Shown in pieces: positions 46,661 through 57,228 of a stretch of 64,000 bases of DNA. How positions within the stretch are numbered: position 1 is the stretch's first letter; each line of letters starts with the position of its first letter. The translations under genes were made by a program, and so were the position numbers. The notes under the pieces were generated by a model. That model searched no databases, was not told where the DNA came from, and was given only the letters and a program-made list of their open reading frames with translations. Where the stretch lies: contig JAOANR010000012.1 in the NCBI GenBank assembly GCA_030278955.1, forward strand, positions 22,437,977-22,501,976. The letters run 5' to 3'. Source of the stretch: Hygrophila difformis (lineage: Eukaryota > Streptophyta > Magnoliopsida > Lamiales > Acanthaceae).

Positions 46661-47770
46661 TCATTGAGCTGGCACGTCCGCTTGATCGTCGTCGTTCAAC
46701 CATCCCACAGCTCTTCCTTGATCTCCATGTTGTGGATTTACAAAGTCTAGCCTCTTCTCAATCTCCTCCTCATGAACATTATATTCTCTAATCATGTGGT
46801 CTTCCCCACCACATCTATAACAAGTACCGCGCCTTGGGCATTTGCGCACCAGATGGGCTTGGTGGCACTGTGGGCAACGTGGTACGACTGTACGACGTAT
46901 GCCATTTCTCCCATTATAGAAATCCTTATTCTCGTTCCTATCTTGCCCACCGTTATTGCTCCGATTCTTCTTCTCAAATCCTTGCGAGTCCTTGCTCGAC
47001 TCCCCATTTTCCTTACGCTTCAGTTGCTGGACTCGATCAATTGCTACAGCTTGATCATAAACCGTCTGCAGGTTCGTGAATTGTCCTACTGCAAGTATCT
47101 CCCGGATACTAAGGTTCAGACCCATCTCGAATTTCTGAGCCTTGTCAGAGTCGGTTGGTACTATCCTCGTAGCAAATCGTACCAACTCCTTAAACCGGGT
47201 GTAATACTCCTGCACCGTCCGTCCCTCTTGCTTCAGTGATAAAAACTCTTCGTACATTGCTGCCTTGGTGCTCATGGGTAAGAATCGGTCCCTTAGATCC
47301 TCCTTAAGTTTAGTCCACGAATAAGCTTCTTCAGCTTCCTCTAAATTCCTCTGGAGGTCTTGCCACCACTCATCGGCTTCGCCTCCTAAGTAGTAGGTTG
47401 CTACTCGTGTCTTTGCCTCATTAGGACATTTGATAGCATCCAAGAGCTTATCAAATGTACGGATCCACCCCTCTAGTTTGGCGGGATCCTCCTGCCCATC
47501 ATAACGTGGTGGTTGATAGGGATTCACCAACGCTAGATAGTTGGTTTGAGCTACGGGCGGAGGTACTGCTGCAGGTGTCCTATGCGCCTCCGCATTTCCT
47601 AATGCTACTAGGATTCCCTCTATCGTTTTTAAACGTGCTTCCATATTATTGGGCGCTTGAGGCACTTGCTCTCCTAGGTTCTGAGGACTTTCACTGTTGT
47701 TGGGCGTGTTGGAAAGGTTAGCGTCAGTGCCGTTTGGACTCACCTTCATTGGTTTTCTCCTAGACGCCAT
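46661..47770 (-). CDS. Retrotransposon Gag protein (369 aa) of the gag-only element
   Basis: A single uninterrupted frame from ATG 47770 (MASRRKPMKVSPNGTDANLS). It has an Asn/Pro-rich N-terminus (1-60), a Retrotrans_gag core (about residues 90-250; PPRYDGQEDPAKLEGWIRTF, EADEWWQDLQRNLEEAEEAY, YYTRFKELVRFA), a basic Asn-rich linker and a zinc-knuckle region (CPQCHQAHLVRKCPRRGTC then YRCGGEDHMIREYN). The last cysteine of the final knuckle is Tyr (REYN for the usual REC). No protease, RT, integrase or RNase H lies between the LTRs, so the element must rely on another element's enzymes. Gag is Gypsy-type. The open frame suggests recent activity or selection on Gag. Confidence 0.9.
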   Translation of the reverse strand: MASRRKPMKVSPNGTDANLSNTPNNSESPQNLGEQVPQAPNNMEARLKTIEGILVALGNAEAHRTPAAVPPPVAQTNYLALVNPYQPPRYDGQEDPAKLEGWIRTFDKLLDAIKCPNEAKTRVATYYLGGEADEWWQDLQRNLEEAEEAYSWTKLKEDLRDRFLPMSTKAAMYEEFLSLKQEGRTVQEYYTRFKELVRFATRIVPTDSDKAQKFEMGLNLSIREILAVGQFTNLQTVYDQAVAIDRVQQLKRKENGESSKDSQGFEKKNRSNNGGQDRNENKDFYNGRNGIRRTVVPRCPQCHQAHLVRKCPRRGTCYRCGGEDHMIREYNVHEEEIEKRLDFVNPQHGDQGRAVGWLNDDDQADVPAQ

Positions 47771-48365
47771 TTTCTGTTATAACGTGTATAGATTAGCTTA
47801 TCTTTGTTTAGATAGATTGCTCGAACAAGACGTTTCGTAAATTTCTAATTTCGAATTTTCGGATTTGTTGTTTGGGAATCCAACAAGATTTTTGGAATAG
47901 AGAGTGTTTTAATAAAGACTTGATTTTTATTGTTCCACATAAGGAAATTTTCTAATTCGTACAAGGGTAGGATTGGCTAAAGCCGAGATTTGTTATGCTT
48001 AGGCGAGCGCTTAGATTAACGAGATCTAAAACTAAGGCAAGATCAGTCTCTAGTTAGCATTCCTAATTCGATGTCAAGTCTCTATGTTATCCAGTGCAAG
48101 CAAAAGACCTAGGTTAAACTTCGCCAAGATTCTAAGTTGAAATTCGCCAAGATTCTAAGTTCTCTACATAAAAGAGATGCAATATGCACATGCAAATGAT
48201 GATTTCCCCCCAAAAATATTTATGCCCTATATATATATATTTTTTTCCATGGGTTTAAATAAAAAAAATTTCCATGGAAATAATACTTTAAACTTTAAAA
48301 TAATATTCAAAATATTAATAATAGTTTAAAATTAATAATGGTTTAAAAATAATAGTTTAAAAATA

Positions 48366-48510
48366 GCCGGTCTCTGATACCAACTTTGGTATCAGATATT
48401 TTTTTTAAAATAAATAGCTTAAAAATATTCTGGGCTCTGATACCAACTTGGTATCAGATATTTTCTATAATATAGATAGCTTTAAAATATTCTGGGCTCT
48501 AATACCAACT
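48366..48510 (-). repeat. Three tandem primer-binding-site modules
   Basis: On the minus strand TTGGTATTAGAGCCCAG follows the LTR end by two bases (48510-48490). Two more PBS-like copies (TTGGTATCAGAGCCC near 48450-48434 and TTGGTATCAGAGACC near 48382-48366) repeat at about 65-base spacing. Between them each TTGGTATCAGA faces TCTGATACCAA, forming 11-bp inverted repeats. Confidence 0.85.
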
Positions 48511-51069
48511 TGTAACACCCCGGTTTTTGGTCACCCAGGTCGGGGTGTCACCGCCACACCTCCCTAGCAAGACACGGTTTCTCCGAGCTTGCTAAAGAGA
48601 TGCAAGGCTATGGTTTTTCAGAATTTAAATCATTCAAACAGTCCATTCATATACAATTTGAAAATAATATCATTACAGTTGCAGCGGAAAATAATATTTA
48701 CATATATAATGCAGCGGAAAATAAAAATAGGGCCAACATGGCCTAACCACGGGTTGAACAGGCCCGTTCATGCAAGATCTAGTCTAAAAAAAATTTAAAA
48801 ATAAAGTGTTTCCCTAACATTCCCATGAATGCATATGATTATGCATATTCTTCAGCTCTGAAAGAAACAGGGGAAAAATATGGTTTGGTCAGCAAAACTT
48901 GCTGGGTAAGTTAACACAGACATGATTATGAGGTTTCAAAGCCTTTAATTAAATTTTAAGAAAAACATGTGCATACAAGGCATGATTTAATTTTATTCAT
49001 TCAATAATAATTTAATTGCATAATTTAAAAGACAAGGATTTCCATAAGATCATAATTCAACAACATGATAAAATAATCGCAAGACATAATTTAAAGGCAT
49101 AATTTAAATAGGGAAAATATTCAAGTATTTCAGGATTCCATTCTTCCACTTTTGTTCAATCTGATCTAGTATAATTCGCCCTTGGGGAATCGAACCCGCA
49201 AGAACTCAAATACATCCTAGGGAATCGAACCCATAGGAATCAACACACGTCCTGGAGAATCGAACTCGCAGGAAGACAGACAATCGCCCTTGGAGAATCG
49301 AACCCGCAAGAACTCAAACACACCCTGGGGAATCGAACCCGCAAGGTTTGACACGGACATCCTGGGGAATCGAACCCGCAGGAAAACATACACCCTGGGG
49401 AATCGAACCCGCAAGGCTTGACACAAACATCCTGGGGAATCGAACCCACAGGGACACAGACGCCCTTGGGGAATCGAACCCGCAAGGTCAAACAAATTTC
49501 GCAAATTTCACAAGTTTCAACAAGATTTCAAGATTTGACTCTGTCAACCATAGTTCACTTCAAAATTTATTAAAAATCGAGTTTAATTCCAAAAATTCTG
49601 AAATTTTACCCCTAACTCAGAAACATCGAGGTGAACAACTTTTGTGTTTTAACTTTTCAATCCGAGATACCGAAACAGGTCAAAAACGTCAATTTTCGTC
49701 CTACCATAAATCTGTCCGAATTTCGTGTACAGCAGTTCAAGATTATCAAGATCTACCATAGCAAATCAACTCTAAACTTAATGAAATTTTACAGAGACAT
49801 TCTTAAGATATTTATCTACAACTTTTATGTTCGGCTAAAGATCTAAATCGGTCTGGAACTAATGTCAAAAATGTGATCAAGATCGGACCTAAGTTCTGTC
49901 AAGAATTTCAAGATCCAAGTTTCAGCAGTTCGGTTTCGGGTAGATTTCACATATCAAATCATCTCTAAAAATTCTGAAACGTTTACAGTAGATAGATCTA
50001 AGCCTTAGGAACGTTTTTTGTGTTTTAAGTTTTTCCGTTTGAAGTCGTTTTAAGGTTCGGAAAAATTCGACAAAACTGTTGCGCCGGTAAAAACATACAT
50101 TGGCAGATTTACGAAAGATTTGTTTAAACTTTTAGGTTTGAATGTTTTAGTTACTCCCAAAAGCATGTAAGTATTAACTTACAGATTTGTAGATGTCCGG
50201 GATCATCTATTTTGAAGGCGTGGCTTCCAGTCCACCGTTTATCCTCTCCAATCGTCGGGTTCTTCGTTCTCGATCCAAATCGGGGGTTTAGAATAGAAAA
50301 AGGATGAGGTTAGGATTCGTTTTTGAATCAAGAATGGAAAGAGGAATAGATCGGATCTTACCAAGATGATAGAAGACCCCAAATTCGTCCAAGTCAGTCC
50401 CTCCTCTCGGTGTTGTGCCTCCGACGACTCCGGAATTAGAGTTTTATGTGTAGAGAGATTTCCTAGGGTTTTGTAAAACGTTTGGGGCTGATTATGATGG
50501 TTATTTATAGATGTAAAGGACCTAAAGGTCGTCCAAAGGCAGCCCTAGGGTGTCTTGAGTCGCAAGGTGTGCAACCGAAGTCGAAAAATCCGGATTCGGG
50601 CGAATGAATCTCGCAACGGCCGATTCTGTCATGTGGCGCGCACTTGGCGCGGTTTCCTCCTATTGGGCGCGCGGCCACCGCGCGGCCTTGGTCCAAGCTG
50701 CGGTCTGGGCCGGGTCGTGCGATCCGTCGGGCGTTTCCTCCTCTCTTTCGGACTTCTATCCCTCTATGTTCTCGGATTCGGATTTCCGGGGTATTTTCGG
50801 GCTCTGATTTCCTATCTTAATTTTATTCGGATCCAAATTTACATTTGGACTCGAGTTACTGAGTCCATCGGGGTTGGGTTTCCGTGTAACCATTTATTCG
50901 ATTAAATTGTCTTCGGCTTCCCGGGTTCTCGAAATTTTGATTCCTTTTTAATTTAAATTCCATTTCTCATTCGATTAAATTTATTTATTGATTTGCTGAA
51001 TTTACTTATTTACTGTATTTATTTTATTTATTGTATTTATTTTATGTTGGAAAATTCTCGGGTATTACA
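48511..51069 (-). mobile_element. 5' LTR of the gag-only element
   Basis: 2,559 bp, TG...CA, near-identical to 43736-46298. The GCAAT duplication is at 51070-51074, matching 43731-43735. The PBS lies at its left border, fixing the minus-strand orientation. The nine B-box-like words recur at 49178-49495, and the last interruption of the env-like ORF is at 51070. Confidence 0.93.
49178..49495 (-). repeat. Nine tandem B-box-like words in the 5' LTR
   Basis: Same array as at 44408-44720, with individual changes in some words (for example GAACTCGC in the third). Words are conserved more visibly than the spacers between them. Confidence 0.9.
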
Positions 51070-51074
51070 GCAAT

Positions 51075-51240
51075 AACCTTCATCTGAGTAGAGGAACCCT
51101 CAATAGCAGGAGTTGATTTGGCAATCTTTTTGGATACAGAAGATGTGGATGTTGCCTTAGAACCATGTCCAATTGGAAAGGCTAGTGAAACTTTTGACAA
51201 TTTCCCACCACGAGTATTTTTGAAATAATAATAAAGTAAT
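51075..51240 (-). pseudogene. Env-like ORF of the Sirevirus-like element, upstream part
   Basis: The minus-strand frame (KNTRGGKLSKVSLAFPIG, then KIAKSTPAIEGSSTQMKVIA) continues without a break into 43735 once the 7.3-kb insertion and one GCAAT are removed. It ends abruptly near 51225; the pol region expected upstream is missing. Confidence 0.55.
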
Positions 51241-53690
51241 AATTCCGGTTTAGTTTTATTTAAAGAAACAATTTATGAAGATGGAGTTGGGATTAGGGAT
51301 ATATTTGTAGGTTGTCACGTTTTTATTACTCGTGTTAAGAAACTGTGGCCCGAATGTGCACGGTGTCAAAAATTGCAGTAATTTATAGGAAAGACCGAAT
51401 CCTTCACCGGAGGATGTGTGATAGAAGCAGGTCCCATGCATTTTTACTAGATTTTCCACTCGTATTGCTCTAATCATTTTGAGATTTGAACTAACAACTA
51501 CTTGACTGAATTTAAGCTAAGCTATGAAAACAGATAAAGTTATTCTACAAAGCATGTCAAAACTATTCTAAGAAGCAGATAAATCTATGCTAAGAAGCGA
51601 TTAAAATTAGGTCTAGAAAGCAGGTAAAATTATTCTATGGAAGCAGTAAAAATTATTCAAAGAAAGCTATAAATTTATGCTATGCTAACTATGAAGCTGA
51701 TTTCCAAGATGGACAGAAGGGACAGGAAGAAAAGAATGAAAATTGGACAAGAATCAGATAAAGCATAGTTAAACTTCCATTTTTATACACAGATATTTGT
51801 TTGGGATAATCATGTCAGATAGCTAATTCTCATGCTCTCAGTACTATGTTCCCTTTAACAGACAGGTACTTACAGTATAAGTTTACATGTTCTTAAGACC
51901 ACAAATTCTAAGATACCACAAATTCATAACTGCCCCGGCCTGGGTATGTTATTTCATTTGTGGTGGACAAGCAACACCTGACAGATCATTAGTTGAAATG
52001 CGAAGTACTAGCATCATTCCCCCATGTCACACCCAAAGATTCTAACTGAGCTTGAACTATCCCATAACTCTCAAACCAGAAGCAGTTCCACCACTTTCTA
52101 TACATCCGAGTGACCTCTAAAGAAAGCATTTAAAAGAAAGCGGTAAAGAAAGCATTTAAAATCCTTTCACTCGGAGGTTTCAAAAGAGTTACCCTGGTAG
52201 TATAAGAAGAGCCCCTAGTCATGATGACCGGACGTGGATCAAGAATTCCCGGCTCTCGGTGAACCGCTCGCAGTGTTCTATTCCTTCCGGGTGGTTATGA
52301 GATACAAACTAATGAAACGAACTAACGAATTAGTTCGTTCCGGATGCACTCACTCAGGACTCAAAAATAGGCTTTGGCAAAAGAGGATAGCAGTTGAAAG
52401 GAACTCAACCCTACCTTAGAAAATAACCAAGGCCTGAGTGTTGTTCCTCTAGGATAATCTATCACACTGTATTTGAATCCAAGTGGACCCCATCTCGGTG
52501 CAATATTTAATACTAGATTTCCAACACACAACAATTTTGGAAAATAATAAGTTTTGAAACCATTCCCTAAACAGGTACTAAACTCTCAATAAGAACACAG
52601 ACCCTTTCAGTCTAGAAGAGACCTAATCGCTGACTCTGCTTCTAATTTCCCAAAAATTTAACCCTTGATCGAATATGAACTAGACATAACTGAGGAATTT
52701 ATCCCTTACTTAGATCCGGATTTTATAAATGAGTTTTAGTTGGAAATTTAATATGCAATATCTGTTTAAATCTAGACTTCTAATGTCCAAGGGAAGGATC
52801 CCAAGATATTATAGACCACAGTAAGTACATAATAATAGCATGCATAAAGATATATGAAAGTGTAAAATCAATTAACTCAAAATATAATGTTGGGTTTAGA
52901 CAGAAAGTGAGACACAGAGATGGAGTAGCCATGAGGCAAAAAATATGGCAGAATAATCAGGTGGACTGCAAACATCTGCTATCCAGTTTCCCAATTACTC
53001 GGATGGAATGAATTTAGACAGCAGAAACCCTATAATGGCAGTGTCGCTACCAGTTGGGCCTCTACTGTTTGCGAATTCAGATAAATACCTACATGTTTCC
53101 TCTCTGCAATAAACTTCGGCTAATATTGACAGATATTAACTGATTCATATTACAAATTAGAATTTGGGTTTGGAAATTAAGATAAGAAAAGAGAAACTGT
53201 ATCCGGATAGGAGTGAGCTGAGCAGCTATTATAATCCTGGATAGACGAACCGCCAAGGCTTCCACCGACCACTATCCAGACCACGCAAAATAACAACTAG
53301 TAATTAATAATCAGACTACGAGCTAGTTTATCCGTGTGGGAATACCCGCTAACATTAGTCTGATATATTTCTTACTAGCTGTTTCACACAACACGGAAAA
53401 GACAAAATAAAATAAAAGAAGACAAAATGCCTTGCATGAGAGACATTGGTTTCTCATGCAAGGGTATGGAATTAATCCACAATTAATGACTTAAATAGTC
53501 CTTCACACCATAATTAATTACAGTCCGGATTATCTGCTTAAGGTATCAAGATTTTGTTCATAGAAGAATATTTTAGTGAGAATTGAACAAAGGTCCTTTA
53601 ATCATAATAATTATAGATTCTAATTATTGCTAATCATAATCATTAATTAATGACTTAAGGGTTCAATTAAGTAATGGTCGAGTATGGCGA
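51241..53690. other. Retroelement-derived non-coding sequence
   Basis: I recognise no gene. Short frames (51256-51477, minus; 52234-52419, plus) have no recognisable features. Repeated AAGCAGATAAA-type phrases occur at about 51540-51660, and GAAAGCATTTAAA/GAAAGCGGTAAA at 52120-52160. Confidence 0.4.
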
Positions 53691-53699
53691 AACATAAAA

Positions 53700-54600
53700 T
53701 TTGGAAAGAGAGTGCCATGCATGTCGTGAGACAGAATTGCATCGTGAACCGTGGGTTCACGACGGGAGGATCACGACATGAGGGGTGGGGAGTAAAAGAA
53801 TTTGATTTTTAGAATTTTAGGGTTTTCCCGGTCCTTAAACAAATTGCCAGTCACAAGACGTGGTCTAGCGACTCGGGTCTAGGGACTAGGGGTTAAGAAG
53901 ATGGAATTTTTGTAATTTAATAAAGGGATGAGGACCCAGTCGTGAGACCATAATTTGTGTCGTGAACCTAGGTTACACGACATGGGTTTCACGACTGGTG
54001 AAATTTGAAAATAAATTGCTAAGTCATGGAGGTCCAGTCGCTAGACTTGAATTGTGTCATGAGACGTGGTCTCACGACAGAAGTCTAGCGACTAGCATGT
54101 TTTAACAAAATATTATAAGTAATTTGGTTCCCAGTCGCGAGACTCAAAAGTGTGTCGTGAGACGTGGTCCCACGACAAGAGTCTAGCGACTGGAGATTTT
54201 ATAAAATAATATAAGTATATGGTCTCCCAGTCGCGAGACTGAAAGTGTATCGTGAGACGTGGTCTCGCGACAGGATAGTCTAGCGACTGGGAATTTTCTA
54301 AAAATATTCTAAGGCATAATTCCCAGTCGTGAGACTCAAAATTGTGTCGTGAGATGTGGTCTCACGACAGGAGTCTCAACACTAGAGCCTTACAGAGTAA
54401 AATTACAAGAGTTTGGTCCCTAGTCGCTAAGCATGAAAAGTGTGCACGACAGAATTGCTTCACGACCAGGGTTTCAAAAATAAAGACAAGTGTCCTGAGA
54501 CACCCGTGTCGCAAGACTACCCTCCAGTCACAGGACGTGGTCTCACGACTGGAGGCGGTTAGCGACAGAGGTGTGGTTCAGGAAACACGTCAGAAAAGGA
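53700..54600. repeat. Array of GTCGTGAGAC / GTCTAGCGAC words; tandem nested-hairpin units
   Basis: From 54033 four units repeat at 98, 96 and 95 bases (54033, 54131, 54227, 54322). Each has an outer stem (CCAGTCGCGAGACTC against GAGTCTAGCGACTGG) enclosing an inner hairpin (GTCGTGAGAC and GTCTCACGAC around a short loop). Looser copies of the same words extend from 53720 and to 54580. Confidence 0.85.
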
Positions 54601-55190
54601 ACAATAGCATGCAAACAGCGTGATCTCACCCATGTTCAGATTAAAAATCTATCCTAACACAAAATAACCAAACATAATTTGAATCTAACAAGAACATGCT
54701 TGAATAAAAATAAATCTACCTAAAACAATATTTAAAATAAAGCAAAACCTGATCTAGGGTTTAATCACACACATACATGAAAATTATAGAGAAATAGTAA
54801 ACAGTAACAAAAAATGCAAAATAATGGTCAAATGACCAAAAAGAAAATGAAAGCAGTAAGATCCATGGGTTTTCAACACCCATTTCATGTTTTGGGATAC
54901 ATTTTCAGATTAACTTCCCATTTATTAAGTGGGTTTGATATTATCCATTAAGTTGGATATTACAAACCCTAAACTCAAAGGTTTAGAAAAGAAAACATAG
55001 TTAAAAAGTGGCTACCTATTACTGGAAACTAAAAAAGTAACACTAAATAAACATTAAACTATGCTAATCTATGGACAGAATTAAATAATACAAAAGAAAT
55101 TAAACTAAACTAACTAAGAACTACCTAAGAGAGCTCCTTGCCGTGTCTTCAAGAAAAATGGAATTCTAACCCCGAGCACATAGGGGTCAC
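54601..55190. other. Leader-like AT-rich sequence
   Basis: No gene. It lies downstream (minus strand) of the TATA box at 55194-55205 and reads as an untranslated leader or LTR R/U5 region. Confidence 0.35.
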
Positions 55191-55193
55191 CCT

Positions 55194-55205
55194 CGATTTA
55201 TAGAA
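55194..55205 (-). promoter_or_regulatory. TATA box downstream of a GTCGCGAGAC array
   Basis: Minus strand TTCTATAAATCG. Immediately upstream (55250-55440) are about ten words such as CCAGTCGCGAGACT, CAGTCGTGA and TCTCGCAAC. Probably an LTR promoter reading leftward. Confidence 0.5.
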
Positions 55206-55460
55206 GTAAAACCATAGGCCCATGGGCCTTGATCCGAGGCCCACACATGTCGTGAGGCTCACACACATCACAGCCATGCCTCCGTATCGCGTAACTCAGC
55301 TGCATGTCGCAAGACTCCACACCCAGTAGTGAGACTCTCCGGACTGGGTCTTCAGTTTGCCTTCCGTGTTGCGAGACTCACCCCAGTCGTGAGACCATGC
55401 TTCACGACTGGGTGTAGTCTCGCGACTGGCTTGTCTTACTGGCCTGGTGGGCCGAAAATT

Positions 55461-57228
55461 GCATTTTTGTGGGCTTTTTCTTTCTTTCCCCATCTTTTTG
55501 GTTTTTGTGGACTATTTTATTCTTTTGCCCATCTTTTTCATTCCTTTTTCTTTTCTTTTCTTTTTCTAATATTTTTGGATTTTTCTAACATAAATGTTTA
55601 ATAAATTACATATTTATGCATTTTTCGTACCAGCTTATTATTTTTACAAATATGTATAAATCAATCCAATTCAACTGATTTCTTGTTTAACATAAGATCG
55701 GAATGTGATCAAATTCGCGTTTAAGACAATAAAAAACTACAAGTATTAAATTCCCTTGATTGCAGTGTTTAATGAAATGATACTTACTCACTAAATCGGG
55801 CTTACAAATCAAACATTATTGTCAATCCTTCATGAGTATCATGTTTGAAAGATGCAAAGATTAGAAATTAGAATTAAGGCATGACATGAACATATTTAAT
55901 GAAACAGAGCCTCACATATAAGAGAATCGGAAAGTTCACTCACCCTCAAGTGGGTCCAATCAAGAACGCTCAAAATCAAATTTAATTAAATTATCACATA
56001 AGCTTGCAATTAGACCAACTCGCCACCGGCTCATTTCTTCAAATCGAGATCATGAAGTCTTATTTAAGGGTTATAACGGGGCATTCGGTTGTAACATTTG
56101 GTAAGAAAGAGAATTTATTGGGCTAGGAAGTGGCAAGAGATTATTCTATCATAACTTGGCATTTTTATTTAAAATTTATGGTCATCAATTATTTCTTTCT
56201 TTTGCTTTTCTTTTTCTATTGCATGACATTAGACTATGTCTAATTGCCTTGTCATTTGCAATTTATTCTTATTGAATGAAACTCAACATTTTTCTTTTTC
56301 TTTTTCTCTTTTTCTTCTTTCTTCTTTTTTTTTAATCGGTTTATAGCATACCGATTAATACATCTTTGATGATCATAAATTTAATGCCTTGAAAGAATTT
56401 ATTCTTGCACACTTGGGTCAAATGTATTTGGTCTTTTTATGAGGGTAAGGAAAATATAGTGGGTTTTCAAGAAAAATTAGGCTTAAGGCTCAAATTGGTT
56501 AATCCTAAAGGGAAAATACTTTTGGGTTTGGATTTCAAATGAAAGGCCAAAAATTTGGTTTTCTAAGTGCCTCGATTATATGCTCAATTTCGGGAATATG
56601 TCATGGTCTTGAACCGGTCACAATTGCAAGTTCTAGTTTCCTTTAATCAAATTGATTCACACATCAAAGAAAATAAATGAGTGAAAGCGACTCATGGCTC
56701 AAGTCTCACAGGGTTGGATTGATTCATGTCATACAATATTCTCAAGTTTAATCTAAGCTTAATTCTAACAATTTATTCAATCAAAATTTACAAAATGCCA
56801 ATTTATTACCCAACAAGATGATTGCATCATTAAATTTTTATAGCTCAAAACCTTAGGAATTTATTTCATGCATGTTTTCAATTATACTATCCCAATTTAA
56901 AAGTTTAAAAATTTAATCACAAGCCTAAATTCAACATGTGAATTTAGAGCAGGTTTATGCATGCTTTTGCTGGTTATTCAATTTAAAGCAGTAAAAGAGG
57001 CACTGTCAACATCATATTTTTGGCCTGACAGTCACTTATTCATCTCGGACTGTCAGACATCTTTTCTTAACATAACATATTGTTTTTGGACTGCAAAATT
57101 CCTTATGAAAGCAGTAAATACATCAATTACAAGAGATTTCATGCAATAAGAATGAACTTGCACAAATGATAGAAATTCTGTTATATGATGTTTACAATTA
57201 AGCTCGCAATGGTAGGATCAAGGCGGAC
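55461..57228. other. Sequence downstream of the intron-containing transposon gene
   Basis: No gene. Pyrimidine-rich tracts occur at 55480-55570 and 56290-56335. It probably includes the 3' untranslated part of the minus-strand gene at 57229-63036. Confidence 0.35.
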
